A DNA stretch of 64,000 nt from Glandiceps talaboti. Lineage: Eukaryota > Hemichordata > Enteropneusta > Spengelidae. This document shows, in pieces, positions 1-13,024 of this stretch (position 1 is the first letter of the stretch; each line of letters opens with the position of its first letter). Under the pieces are notes generated by a model. The model had not been told where the DNA came from. It ran no database searches and saw nothing but the letters and a program-made list of their open reading frames with translations. A program made the position numbers and the translations under genes. The DNA is taken from the NCBI RefSeq assembly GCF_964340395.1, contig NC_135550.1, positions 2,603,501 to 2,667,500 of the forward strand, in the 5' to 3' direction.

Positions 1-1220
1 ATCCTGAGGTACGTTGATTTGTTAATATACTGTATCCTGAGGTACGTTGATTTGTTAATATACTGTATCCTGAGGTACGTTGATTTGTTAATATACTCTA
101 TCCTGAGGTACGTTGATTTGTTAATATACTGTATCCTGAGGTACGTTGATTTGTTAATATACTCTATCCTGAGGTACGTTGATTTGTTAATATACTGTAT
201 CCTGAGGTACGTTGATTTGTTAATATACTCTATCCTGAGGTACGTTGATTTGTTAATATACTGTATTCTGAGGTACGTTGATTTGTTAATATACTGTATC
301 CTGAGGTACGTTGATTTGTTAATATACTGTATCCTGAGGTACGTTGATTTGTTAATATACTGTATCCTGAGGTACGTTGATTTGTTAATATACTGTATCC
401 TGAGGTACGTTGATTTGTTAATATACTGTATCCTGAGGTACGTTGATTTGTTAATATACTGTATCCTGAGGTACGTTGATTTGTTAATATACTGTATCCT
501 GAGGTACGTTGATTTGTTAATATACTGTATCCTGAGGTACGTTGATTTGTTAATATACTGTATCCTGAGGTACGTTGATTTGTTAATATACTGTATCCTG
601 AGGTACGTTGATTTGTTAATATACTGTATCCTGAGGTACGTTGATTTGTTAATATACTGTATCCTGAGGTACGTTGATTTGTTAATATACTGTATCCTGA
701 GGTACGTTGATTTGTTAATATACTGTATCCTGAGGTACGTTGATTTGTTAATATACTGTATCCTGAGGTACGTTGATTTGTTAATATACTCTATCCTGAG
801 GTACGTTGATTTGTTAATATACTGTATCCTGAGGTACGTTGATTTGTTAATATACTGTATCCTGAGGTACGTTGATTTGTTAATATACTGTATCCTGAGG
901 TACGTTGATTTGTTAATATACTGTATCCTGAGGTACGTTGATTTGTTAATATACTCTATCCTGAGGTACGTTGATTTGTTAATATACTGTATCCTGAGGT
1001 ACGTTGATTTGTTAATATACTGTATCCTGAGGTACGTTGATTTGTTAATATACTGTATCCTGAGGTACGTTGATTTGTTAATATACTGTATCCTGAGGTA
1101 CGTTGATTTGTTAATATACTGTATCCTGAGGTACGTTGATTTGTTAATATACTCTATCCTGAGGTACGTTGATTTGTTAATATACTCTATCCTGAGGTAC
1201 GTTGATTTGTTAATATACTG
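1..1220. repeat. 33-bp minisatellite array, about 37 copies, cut by window edge
   Basis: The array is near-perfect, with core ATCCTGAGGTACGTTG followed by a TTAATATAC segment. The main variation is C or G in ACTSTATCC. It is already in progress at base 1, so its left end lies outside the window. Because 33 is a multiple of 3, one forward frame stays open as an 11-residue repeat through the whole array and stops just after it. That frame is hydrophobic and monotonous, has no flanking gene signals, and differs between copies at bases that are not preferentially synonymous. It is treated as non-coding. Confidence 0.97.
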
Positions 1221-1376
1221 TCTGCAGTCATGCAAGGACTGTCTGGAGGGAAGGATGTGAGGGGGGGGGGCTTCAGTTTCAAGGCATGTACTGCTGTTGT
1301 TATTGACAGATTGCAAAACAGGGGGTTGTCTATTTGTATATTATTATGAAACAATATTTCTGTTTGTTTTGATGGA

Positions 1377-2441
1377 TGGTGGGACATAGGGGGCAACTGG
1401 AAGGGTCGTCTATTGGGAGATAGGGGGGCAACTGGAGGGGTTGTCTATTGGGACATAGGGGGCAGCTAGAGGAGTTGTCTATTGGGAGATGGGGGGGGGG
1501 GCAGCTGGAGGGGTTGTCTATTGGGACATAGGGGGAAGCTAGAGGAGTTGTCTATTGGGAGGTAAGGGTGGCAGCTGGAGGTGTTGTCTATTGGGAGATA
1601 GGGGGCAGCTGGAGGGGTTGTCTATTGGGACATGGGGGGGGGCAGCTGGAGGGGTTGTCTATTGGGACATAGGGGGCAGCTGGAGGGGTTGTCTATTGGG
1701 ACATAGGGGGGGGGGCAGCTGGAGGGGTTGTCTATTGGGACATGGGGGGGGGGCAGCTGGAGGGGTTGTCTATTGGGACATAGGGGGGGGCAGCTGGAGG
1801 GGTTGTCTATTGGGACATAGGGGGCAGCTGGAGGGGTTGTCTATTGGGACATAGGGGGCAGCTGGAGGGGTTTTCTATTGGGACATAGGGGGGCAGCTGG
1901 AGGGGTTGTCTATTGGGACATAGGGGGCAGCTAGAGGGGTTGTCTATTGGGACATAGGGGGGCAGCTGGAGGGGTTGTCTATTGGGACATAGGGGGGCAG
2001 CTGGAGGGGTTGTCTATTGGGACATAGGGGGGCAGCTGGAGGGGTTGTCTATTGGGACATAGGGGGGCAGCTGGAGGGGTTGTCTATTGGGAGATAGGGG
2101 GCAGCTAGAGTGGGAAATAGGGGGCAGCTAGAGGGGTTGTCTATTGGGACATAGGGGGGCAGCTGGAGGGGTTGTCTATTGGGACATAGGGGGAAGCTAG
2201 AGGGGTTGTCTATTGGGAGATGGGAGGGCAGCTGGAGGAGTTGTCTTTTGGGACATAGGGGGAAGCTAGAGGAGTTGTCTATTGGGAGATAAGGGGGGCA
2301 GCTGGAGGGGTTGTCTATTGGGACATAGGGGGGCAGCTAGAGGGGTTGTCTATTGGGACATAGGGGGGCAGCTGGAGGGGTTGTCTATTGGGACATAGGG
2401 GGAAGCTAGAGGGGTTGTCTATTGGGAGATGGGGGGGGGGG
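1377..2441. repeat. G-rich minisatellite, 34-40 bp unit, about 29 copies
   Basis: The unit contains GGGACATAGG, then a G run of variable length (about 4-10), CAGCTGGAGGGG and TTGTCTATT. Length variation comes mostly from the G run. Some copies read GGGAGATA or AAGCTAGAGG. The plus strand has several G runs of three or more per unit, so G-quadruplex formation is plausible. The array abuts the next, unrelated array at 2441/2442 with no unique DNA between them. Confidence 0.95.
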
Positions 2442-5400
2442 CTGACTGTACTCTGGTGCACACTATTTGGGGGATAGTTATCACCTGACTGTACCCTGGT
2501 ACACACTATTTGTGGATAGTTATCACTTGACTGTACCCTGGTACACACTATTTGTGGATAGTCATCACCTGACTGTACCCTGGTACACACTATATGTGGA
2601 TAGTTATCACCTGACTGTACTCTGGTGCACACTATTTGGGGGATAGTTATCACCTGACTGTACTCTGGTACACACTATATGTGGATAGTTATCACCTGAC
2701 TGTACCCTGGTACACACTATTTGGGGGATAGTTATCACCTGACTGTACTCTGGTACACACTAGTTATCACCTGACTGTACTCTGGTACACACTATTTGGG
2801 GGATAGTTGTCACCTGACTACTCTGGTACACAGTATTTGAGGGATAGTTATCACCTGACTGTACTCTGGTACACACTATTTGTGGATAGTTATCACCTGA
2901 CTGTACTCTGGTACACACTATTTGGGGGATAGTTATCACCTGACTGTACCCTGGTACACACTATTTGTGGATAGTTATCACCTGACTGTACCCTGGTACA
3001 CACTATTTGGGGGATAGTTATCACCTGACTGTACCCTGGTACACACTATTTGGGGGATACCCTAGTTGTCACCTGACTGTACCCTGGTACACACTATTTG
3101 GGGGATAGTTGTCACCTGACTGTACCCTGGTACACACTATTTGGGGGATAGTTGTCACCAGACTGTACCCTGGTACACACTATATGTGGATAGTTATCAC
3201 CTGACTACCCTGGTACACACTATTTGAGGGATAGTTGTCACCTGACTGTACCCTGGTACACACTATTTGGGGGATAGTTATCACCTGACTGTACCCTGGT
3301 ACACACTATTTGTGGATAGTTATCACCTGACTGTACCCTGGTACACACTATTTGGGGGATAGTTATCACCTGACTGTACCCTGGTACACACTATTTCGGG
3401 GATAGTTGTTACCTGACTGTACCCTGATACACACTATATGTGGATAGTTATCACCTGACTGTACTCTGGTACACACTATTTGGGGGATAGTTGTCACCCG
3501 ACTGTACTCTGGAACACACTATTTGGGGGATAGTTATCACCTGACTGTACCCTGGTACACACTATTTGGGGGATAGTTATCACCTGACTGTACCCTGGTA
3601 CACACTATTTGGGGGATAGTTATCACCTGACTGTACCCTGGTACACACTATTTGGGGATAGTTGTCACCCGACTGTACTCTGGAACACACTATTTGGGGG
3701 ATAGTTATCACCTGACTACTCTGGTACACACTATTTGGGGGATAGTTATCACCTGACTACTCTGGTACACACTATTTGGGGGATAGTTATCACCTGACTG
3801 TATCCTTGTACATTCTGTTTTGGGGATAGTTATCACCTGACTGTACCCTGGTACACACTATTTGTGGATAGTTATCACCTGACTGTACCCTGGTACACAC
3901 TATTTGTGGATAGTTATCACCGACTGTACCCTGGTACACACTATTTGTGGATAGTTATCACCTGACTGTACCCTGGTACACACTATTTGGGGGATAGTTA
4001 TCACCTGACTGTACCCTGGTACACACTATTTGGGGGATAGTTATCACCTGACTGTACCCTGGTACACACTATTTGTGGATAGTTATCACCTGACTGTACC
4101 CTGGTACACACTATTTGTGGATAGTTATCACCTGACTGTACCCTGGTACACACTATTTGGGGGATAGTTATCACCTGACTGTACCCTGGTACACACTATT
4201 TGTGGATAGTTGTCACCTGACTGTACCCTGGTACACACTATTTGTGGATAGTTATCACCGACTGTACCCTGGTACACACTATTTGTGGATAGTTATCACC
4301 TGACTGTACCCTGGTACACACTATTTGTGGATAGTTATCACCGACTGTACCCTGGTACACACTATTTGGGGGATAGTTATCACCTGACTGTACCCTGGTA
4401 CACACTATTTGTGGATAGTTGTCACCTGACTGTACCCTGGTACACACTATTTGTGGATAGTTATCACCGACTGTACCCTGGTACACACTATTTGTGGATA
4501 GTTATCACCGACTGTACCCTGGTACACACTATTTGTGGATAGTTATCACCTGACTGTACCCTGGTACACACTATTTGGGGGATAGTTATCACCTGACTGT
4601 ACCCTGGTACACACTATTTGGGGGATAGTTGTTACCTGACTGTACCCTGGTACACACTATTTGTGGATAGTTGTCACCTGACTGTACCCTGGTACACACT
4701 ATTTGGGGGATAGTTGTTACCTGACTGTACCCTGATACACACTATTTGTGGATAGTTGTCACCTGACTGTACTCTGGTACACACTATTTGGGGGATAGTT
4801 ATCACCTGACTGTACCCTGGTACACACTATTTGTGGATAGTTGTCACCTGACTGTACTCTGGTACACACTATTTGTGGATAGTTATCACCTGACTGTACC
4901 CTGGTACACACTATTTGGGGGATAGTTGTCACCTGACTGTACTCTGGTACACACTATTTGTGGATAGTTATCACCTGACTGTATCCTGGTACACACTATA
5001 TGTGGATAGTTATCACCTGACTGTACCCTGGTACACACTATATGTGGATAGTTATCACCTGACTGTACCCTGGTACACACTATTTGGGGGATAGTTATCA
5101 CCTGACTGTACCCTGATACACACTATTTGTGGATAGTTATCACCTGACTGTACTCTGGTACACACTATTTGGGGGATAGTTATCACCTGACTGTACTCTG
5201 GTACACACTATTTGGGGGATAGTTATCACCTGACTGTACCCTGGTACACACTATTTGTGGATAGTTATCACCTGACTGTACTCTGGTACACACTATTTGT
5301 GGATAGTTATCACCTGACTGTACCCTGGTACACACTATTTGTGGATAGTTATCACCTGACTGTACTCTGGTACACACTATTTGTGGATAGTTATCACCTG

Positions 5401-5455
5401 ACTGTACTCTGGTACACACTATTTGTGGATAGTTGTCACCTGACTGTATCCTGGA
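2442..5455. repeat. 42/43-bp minisatellite, about 71 copies
   Basis: The unit contains CTGACTGTACCCTGGTACAC, then ACTATTT, then either GGGGGATAG or GTGGATAG (the source of 43 versus 42 bp), then TTATCAC. Variants include CTCTGG for CCCTGG, TTGTCAC for TTATCAC, and loss of TG before ACTG. Frame is lost and regained between copies, so the short open frames seen on both strands are repeat artefacts. GTACCCTGGTAC within the unit is an imperfect palindrome. Confidence 0.96.
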
Positions 5456-8093
5456 TTTAAGAATATAATTTTTTTCTGTCATCAAGTTTGGTATCTTAAT
5501 TCCTATTTTGAAATAAAAGTCATCAGGTTTTGATTTATATTTTTCATGGTTTAATAATGAAAATGTCATTTCTAATATTTTATTTAGACTCAGCTAATAA
5601 GGCAATAGTTATCACATAATTTTCATCACCAACCTAGAATCTATTCAGATCTGATTTCAGAGGCCCAGAAGGGCCTTACTGTCAGAATAAGGAGTATATA
5701 ACTATGTAACACCACAAAATGCGTCTTGGAATGGAATATAACATACATTACACACAGTGTGTACATATCTTTCCTGTCAGTGCCAACCAACTGTGCAGTA
5801 CTTGTTGAAATCTTCATATCTGCAGTATGATAACAAATTAGTATAGCCAATGAAATGTACAGAATTTAGGGAAGTGCATAGATACAGAGTTCATAAGTTT
5901 GAAGGTGATGATCAAATACTTTGACTAATTATCAAGTTATCATAAATTTTTCTTCTAAACCAGCAGTGTCAATATTAAGGCATTCCAGCATGAGTCAGTA
6001 CTATAGCCTCCAAGTTATTTCTGGATTTTACTCACTAGTGGCACTTCATATATATGTGGTACTCCATAATTGATAGTAAACAGTCGTGTACTTGGTAGCT
6101 TCTACGCCTTACCCTAAAAACACAGTGTAATAGACTTGTACCTAATGTATTGCCCTTTATCCAATGTTTTAGATTTGCATCTAAAAATGCAGACATATTG
6201 AATGACACTAATTGCATGACATTGTATAGTCTGGAACCAGCAGAACAATATTTTATAACTGACAGGCCAATCACTGAGGTTGTCATCAATCAGTCTTACT
6301 GAATTACACCATTAATTCTCAATATCTTACTAATAAGCCATGTACCACGTTGACAACTTGGCTACTTGTCTAGGAGTAGTTCTACAAGGCCTCACCACAC
6401 CTGACTTGTTTGCCTCCCATATATCTTCCTTGTTGGCTCAGAGTCAAAAATTTTCAAAAAATGAGTATTGCATTTGAAAGGTTGTTTGCCCTTTTGACTG
6501 ACAAAAACAGAATATTTTCATGATAAAGAGACAACTGTTTGTAGTTTACTTACTCTCCTGACAAATGGTGATTTGAATTTATTAAATATGATATCATAAT
6601 TGTATTAATTCCAAAATGCATTTAGTGTGTTTTATGACTGATATATACTTAGCTGTAGTGTCATTTTTACAGCCCCTAGCCTTTCATGACATCATTTCAA
6701 ACAAACACTGTACTTGTCCCAGTGTACAACAAATCCTGTCTACATCTGTATGAGATTAGCAATTGTTGAAATTCTCAAATCAAGCTGTACATTTACAAAA
6801 GCACATCATACAAAGTAGAACTTTTAAATCTTGATGTTGATTGATAGAATAGAGTATGTTGTCAGTCCACTTCAGTCCCTATTTCAATCTCAATTGTAAT
6901 ATCAACAAACTGAATATTCCCTTATTTTAAAAATGACTTGTGTGTTGTTTGAATTATTGATTAATAATATTGGATGAGCTTGACAATGTACTCTAGTACA
7001 GAGCTTCAACAGGGCACTCTCAGGATGTCTCATGTCACATAATCTCTGGAAACAAACTTTGTTTCTGTATACTTAAACTGCATAGATCACCACTACCCCT
7101 TGTCAGATGTGATGAGAAAGCAGAACAGATAATACAATGCTGTCTTTGACAATTTATGTCATTGCCATCAGATCAACACTATCAATCAAACTTGAAATTA
7201 TTCTTTCAGATATTTCACAACACATTGTTATTCTTCTCAAGCAGGTATCAGCTGTTTTCAACTATTTTGTAATTTAGCTTAGTTGTTAAAACTAGTCTTT
7301 GGTGAATGAACATGACTCATTTTTACAAGAAATAATTATCAGAAGAATGTATATTGTGTAAAAACTGGTCATGCAGTTAAACACTAAATTGAGGTTTACT
7401 CTCTCCCTCTCCCTCCCCTCCCCCCCCCCCCCTTCAGAAGGTCCTGAAATCATTCTTGACTTTGTCTGCATGAATTTGTCAGCAAGCATGGTTTAATTCT
7501 TATCAAAAATGTTTCTTGTTTTATTGTGATATTATGAAACGTTAACAGTCCATTTAAATCTGATGTTAAAACAATTGATGTTTTTCATTCACCATGCTTA
7601 TAGGCTCCATAAATCCATTTCAAACTGTTTTCTACCTTCTGGAAAATGTACATGCACAGATTTCTTCAACAGGTACATGTACCTTTGTCTATCTATGGAA
7701 ACCATGTAAAGCTAGGAAAGAATTCCCACTGTCCTTGAAGATTAATCATTAACATAAGATTTATGTGACATGTCACACAAATCAACAATGTGTGTTTGTC
7801 AGTATGTGTTACAAGTATTGATCTGTCTGGGCTCTGGAGTGACATCACCTTGAAGTAACTAAGTCTACAGTGTGACCTTTACATGTGGTAGGATTACACC
7901 CCTCTACTGATCTCTGCCATGTAGTTTAAATGCAGTGTCTTTATAGTTTATACCAGAACCTACATCTAATATTAACAGAGGAATGTGTCACAGTTTGCTA
8001 ATAGTATTGGATGTATTGTTGCTGGATTTACAGGGTGGATAGACTCTGTGATTTGTAGAGTGAAGGGGCACAAGTTGTAAAGGGTAAACATTT

Positions 8094-8124
<31 letters not shown>

Positions 8125-8250
8125 CTTGAGGATTTGGACCCAACAACAATTTTTTTTTCAACCACCATGACAGCAATTTTTTTAAATGTATGCTTTAAAT
8201 TTGATTTTCATCGTGTCACATCACATCATGTCATGTCACGTTGTATAACT
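5456..8250. other. Unique AT-rich DNA, no supported gene
   Basis: This is AT-rich and CpG-poor single-copy sequence. It holds a CT-rich tract ending in a 13-base C run (7400-7433) and a GT run followed by 15 G (8095-8124). Short open frames occur on both strands, but none has convincing splice borders, composition or recognisable domains. A short open stretch around 5,620-5,700 (+) is too short to call. It may be intron or intergenic. Confidence 0.6.
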
Positions 8251-9000
8251 TTTTAATCCCCAACGGGCACTGCCTGGAGGGGACTTACATGTTGGGTTCT
8301 GTCTGTCCGTATGTCAGTCCATGCATACACTCACCCGGCACAAAGGTAGCATACTATGTGAGACATATGCACATTATTTTGTTTTGTGACTGAATCAAAT
8401 ATGGCCGAGTGGCAGCCATATTTGTTGTTAAATTTCACAATGTGCATCAACTTTGGATATGTAATATATCTCCATTCAAGTGCCCACACCCATGTTATCA
8501 AATATGAGCATTCTTTTAAGATCTTGACCTTTGACCTCTTCGAGGTCAAATGGCCAAATTTGGGTTTCATAGCTTTTCGAATCATGCATTTCAAGTGATG
8601 ATGGTATTTTAATCATGTCTTGGTTTTTACTATGTGAGGCGAAATGGCAGCCATATTTGTGATTAAAAAAAGCACATTTTGCCAGTTATCTCCAAAAGTT
8701 TGATACATATGGACACCATTCGCATAGTATCAATGATGAGCCTTGTAATGAGACATTGACGTTTGACCTTGATAAACATTTTCAAGGTGAAATGACAATG
8801 ATTTCTTTCTAATGCATTAACTCAAGCAGTTGAATACACAAAGACTCCATTTAAATGCCTACCCAAAGGTAAGCTCTCTTTTTATATCTTTACCTTTGAC
8901 TTTGATCTCCATATTCAAGGTCAAATAGGAAATTGGTCAATAAATTATGTTTTTTTTGTATCTAGAGAAACCATTCAGATTTGCACAATAACTTTGCCAT
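8251..9000. repeat. Diverged dispersed repeat with internal AGGTCA-type half-sites
   Basis: It opens with a GC-richer block (CCCCAACGGGCACTGCCTGG) and TCTGTCTGTCCGTATGTCAG. It then has about three degenerate sub-repeats, each carrying GGC(G)A(A)TGGCAGCCATATTTGT-like or TTGACCTTTGACCT-like segments around 8,400, 8,640-8,770 and 8,890. The internal redundancy and gradual decay suggest an old non-autonomous interspersed element. The family cannot be named from sequence alone. Confidence 0.5.
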
Positions 9001-9050
9001 ATTATAACACAACAGTTAAGGGCTGTCTTCGACTGAAGGCTTGTTATTTT

Positions 9051-9076
9051 TACCTCCCATAAGGGTATGGGAGGTA
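9051..9076. repeat. Perfect 11-bp hairpin at the start of a dispersed element
   Basis: TACCTCCCATA (9051-9061) and TATGGGAGGTA (9066-9076) are exact reverse complements separated by AGGG. It stands immediately upstream of the degenerate repeat block at 9.1-9.9 kb and may be its boundary structure. Confidence 0.75.
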
Positions 9077-9114
9077 TTAAAAGGGGGATATCTGTTTGTC
9101 TGTATGTACAACAT

Positions 9115-9900
9115 ACATTTGTCCTATAAAATTCATTGATGTACCTTACAGCGTTAATGAATAATTTGCATAATTCATTATTTTTGGTAATTAGGCTATA
9201 TCTTAAGAATACATACTTCAAATTCAATATAATACGTACATACGTTGATCATAACAATCACATATGTCCTGTAAAGCTTGTTGATGTACCTTTCAGTGTT
9301 AATGAATAATTTACATAATTAATGATTCTTGGTAATTAGGCCATATCTTAAGACCGCATACTTCAATTTCAATACAATTCAGTACATACATTAACCATAA
9401 CAAATTGTGTATGTCCTATAAAGTTAGTTGATTTACCTTACAGTGTTAATGAATAATTTGCATAATTAATGAGTTTCGGTAATTAGGATATATCATAAGA
9501 ATGCATACTTGAATTTCAATATCATTTCAATATCATAGCAGATATGTCCTATAAAATTTGTTGATATAGCTTGCAGTTTTAATGAAGAATTTGCATAATT
9601 AATGATTTTAGGTAACTAAGCTGTATCTTAAAAATTCAAGCTTCAAATTTCGTATAATATGATACATATATCAACCATGATAATACGCACCTGTCCTATG
9701 AAGTTTGTTGCTACAACTTTTACCTTTAATGAGTATTTTGAATAATGAACGATATTCAGTAATTAAGCAGTATCATGCACTCTTCAAATTCCATATAATT
9801 TGGCAAATACATTAACCTAAGAAAGCATGCTTGTCAAAAAAAAACCTGTTACCATGGTTTTTTTAGTTTAATGAGTTATTTGCATAATTAGTGATTCCCT
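9115..9900. repeat. Degenerate tandem repeat, period about 133-146 bp, six copies
   Basis: Six diverged copies are aligned by GTCCTATAAARTTNGTTGAT-like anchors near 9121, 9267, 9413, 9546, 9692 and 9832. Each anchor is followed by AATGAATAATTTGCATAATT-like and GGTAATTAGGCNATATCTTA-like segments. Similarity falls toward the right end. It is probably the body of an old interspersed repeat rather than a young minisatellite. Confidence 0.75.
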
Positions 9901-10320
9901 TACAGGAGGCAATCAGTTTAAATCTGGTTGAAATTGAATTTCCTCATATCGGAGTCATAACAGGTGACATACGTAATGAATGTAGCTTATTTCAAAAGTA
10001 ACAGGTAACAATGAATGCAGCCAAGTGGGGAGGGTGTGGGAGGGGGTCTTCCCCCATTCAAGGTACTAAGCCAGATCAGTATTAGTATTGATGGTAGTGT
10101 TTTTTTTTTTTTTTAGCATTTGCCAGCAGTTAGTATAAACCTTGACAAGAAACTTTAGGTGCCTTAGGCAGCAGCACCAGAAACACATGTACCTTGGAAT
10201 TTGACATTTGTAGCTGGTTTCTACACTTGCAGCTAGCACAACAAAAACATTTTTTAGCTCATACCCTGGAAACAATGTTTTTTTTCTGTATTGCTTTTGG
10301 CCGCAGACAATTTTTTCATC

Positions 10321-12416
10321 AACTAGTAGTTATTGCTTGCTACATCTAACTAGTAGTTATTGCTTGCTATATCTAACTAGTAGTTATTGCTTGCTATATC
10401 TAACTAGTAGTTATTGCTTGCTATATCTAACTAGTAGTTATTGCTTGCTATATCTAACTAGTAGTTATTGCTTGCTATATCTAACTAGTAGTTATTGCTT
10501 GCTATATCTAACTAGTAGTTATTGCTTGCTATATCTAACTAGTAGTTATTGCTTGCTATATCTAACTAGTAGTTATTGCTTGCTATATCTAACTAGTAGT
10601 TATTGCTTGCTATATCTAACTAGTAGTTATTGCTTGCTATATCTAACTAGTAGTTATTGCTTGCTACATCTAACTAGTAGTTATTGCTTGCTATATCTAA
10701 CTAGTAGTTATTGCTTGCTATATCTAACTAGTAGTTATTGCTTGCTATATCTAACTAGTAGTTATTGCTTGCTATATCTAACTAGTAGTTATTGCTTGCT
10801 ATATCTAACTAGTAGTTATTGCTTGTTATATCTAACTAGTAGTTATTGCTTGCTATATCGAACTAGTAGTTATTGCTTGCTATATCGAACTAGTAGTTAT
10901 TGCTTGCTATATCGAACTAGTAGTTATTGCTTGTTATATCTAACTAGTAGTTATTGCTTGCTATATCTAACTAGTAGTTATTGCTTGCTATATCTAACTA
11001 GTAGTTATTGCTTGCTATATCTAACTAGTAGTTATTGCTTGCTATATCTAACTAGTAGTTATTGCTTGCTATATCTAACTAGTAGTTATTGCTTGCTATA
11101 TCTAACTAGTAGTTATTGCTTGCTATATCTAACTAGTAGTTATTGCTTGCTATATCTAACTAGTAGTTATTGCTTGCTATATCTAACTAGTAGTTATTGC
11201 TTGCTATATCTAACTAGTAGTTATTGCTTGCTATATTGAACTAGTAGTTATTGCTTGCTATATCTAACTAGTAGTTATTGCTTGCTATATCTAACTAGTA
11301 GTTATTGCTTGCTATATCTAACTAGTAGTTATTGCTTGCTATATTTAACTAGTAGTTATTGCTTGCTATATCTAACTAGTAGTTATTGCTTGCTATATCT
11401 AACTAGTAGTTATTGCTTGCTATATCTAACTAGTAGTTATTGCTTGCTATATCGAACTAGTAGTTATTGCTTGCTATATCTAACTAGTAGTTATTGCTTG
11501 CTATATCGAACTAGTAGTTATTGCTTGCTATATCGAACTAGTAGTTATTGCTTGCTATATCTAACTAGTAGTTATTGCTTGTTATATCTAACTAGTAGTT
11601 ATTGCTTGCTATATCTAACTAGTAGTTATTGCTTGCTATATCTAACTAGTAGTTATTGCTTGCTATATCTAACTAGTAGTTATTGCTTGCTATATCTAAC
11701 TAGTAGTTATTGCTTGCTATATCTAACTAGTAGTTATTGCTTGCTATATCTAACTAGTAGTTATTGCTTGCTATATCTAACTAGTAGTTATTGCTTGCTA
11801 TATCGAACTAGTAGTTATTGCTTGCTATATCTAACTAGTAGTTATTGCTTGCTATATCTAACTAGTAGTTATTGCTTGCTATATCGAACTAGTAGTTATT
11901 GCTTGCTATATCTAACTAGTAGTTATTGCTTGCTATATCTAACTAGTAGTTATTGCTTGCTATATCTAACTAGTAGTTATTGCTTGCTATATCTAACTAG
12001 TAGTTATTGCTTGCTATATCTAACTAGTAGTTATTGCTTGCTATATCTAACTAGTAGTTATTGCTTGCTATATCTAACTAGTAGTTATTGCTTGCTATAT
12101 CTAACTAGTAGTTATTGCTTGCTATATCGAACTAGTAGTTATTGCTTGCTATATCGAACTAGTAGTTATTGCTTGCTATATCGAACTAGTAGTTATTGCT
12201 TGCTATATCTAACTAGTAGTTATTGCTTGCTATATCTAACTAGTAGTTATTGCTTGCTATATCGAACTAGTAGTTATTGCTTGCTATATCTAACTAGTAG
12301 TTATTGCTTGCTATATCTAACTAGTAGTTATTGCTTGCTATATCTAACTAGTAGTTATTGCTTGCTATATCTAACTAGTAGTTATTGCTTGCTATATCGA
12401 ACTAGTAGTTATTGCT
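10321..12416. repeat. 27-bp minisatellite, about 77 copies
   Basis: The unit is built from ACTAGTAGTTATTGCTTG and CTATATCTA. The main variants are CGA for CTA before ACTAG, TGTTATATC and CTACATC. CGA variants cluster (for example near 10,850-10,920, 11,450-11,540 and 12,120-12,190), consistent with local segment duplication. The period of 9 codons keeps a forward frame open for 300 and then 405 codons, but the product is a monotonous hydrophobic repeat with no other support for coding. Confidence 0.97.
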
Positions 12417-12867
12417 CATATTACTTAGTGGCCTTTACTGGTCTCTCCCATAAAAAGCATACAATCAATTGACAATGTGTTATTAATCCTGACTGGTTGT
12501 CATCTCCTACCAAATACATGTAATGGAAAATGACTGACATCTGAAGTCAATATGAATGTAATGTGTAACAATAGAGTAACGAATAAACACACTCTAGTTG
12601 AGAATTAGTTATTTGCTAACACACATCTTTAAATCAACTTTCTCTGTTCATTCAAAACAGACAAACAAATTATAGAGTCAAACATTTGACTGCACAAAAC
12701 ATGGAATAAAATAATACTCACTATACTATAAAGTTAATTTTAATGCTCTGAGTTCAAAATTTATATAAAATATGATTCCAGAGCAATGATATAATGTTTT
12801 TGGTTGAAACAGATAATGATTTTAAATTCATTAAAATATTGTTCATGTGTTCTTTTTCTTCGTGAAG
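12417..12867. other. Unique AT-rich DNA upstream of exon candidate
   Basis: AT-rich, CpG-poor sequence with no repeat and no supported gene. It ends in a pyrimidine tract that could serve as the splice acceptor of the following exon candidate. Confidence 0.5.
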
Positions 12868-13024
12868 AAACCTGATTGCTGACCTGTGGGTGAACCAACC
12901 CACATTCTCCAAACTGACAACTGAGAGAATTAAAGAGCCCTTTAAAATGAAAGATGTGACAGAGTATGACATAGAACTTAGGAAAATTTACAGTTTAATT
13001 CCAGACCCAGTTTTGTGGGCATGA
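12868..13024 (+). CDS. Candidate terminal coding exon, protein not recognised
   Basis: A pyrimidine-rich tract (TCTTTTTCTT) and an AG at 12,866-12,867 precede an open frame of 51 codons ending in TGA at 13,022. One base completes a split codon at the 5' border. The translation is varied and protein-like. It starts near LIADLWVNQPTF, continues through KLTTERIKEPFKMKDV, and ends in EYDIELRKIYSLIPDPVLWA. Charged and aromatic residues are interspersed, unlike the low-complexity frames of the arrays. I do not recognise the family. The minus-strand frame over the same bases (12,754-12,972) looks like its shadow. No upstream partner exon was identified, so the reading is inferred from splice-like borders and composition only. 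It could still be a chance frame. Confidence 0.4.

Noticed and set aside
19-1260. 413-codon open frame with an 11-residue repeat
   Set aside because: It exists only because the 33-bp period is a multiple of 3. The product is a monotonous hydrophobic repeat, and no promoter, splice or conserved domain supports it.
10337-12472. 300- and 405-codon frames with a 9-residue repeat
   Set aside because: They are a by-product of the 27-bp period. The two frames are split by a single-base variant that would be a nonsense change in a real gene.
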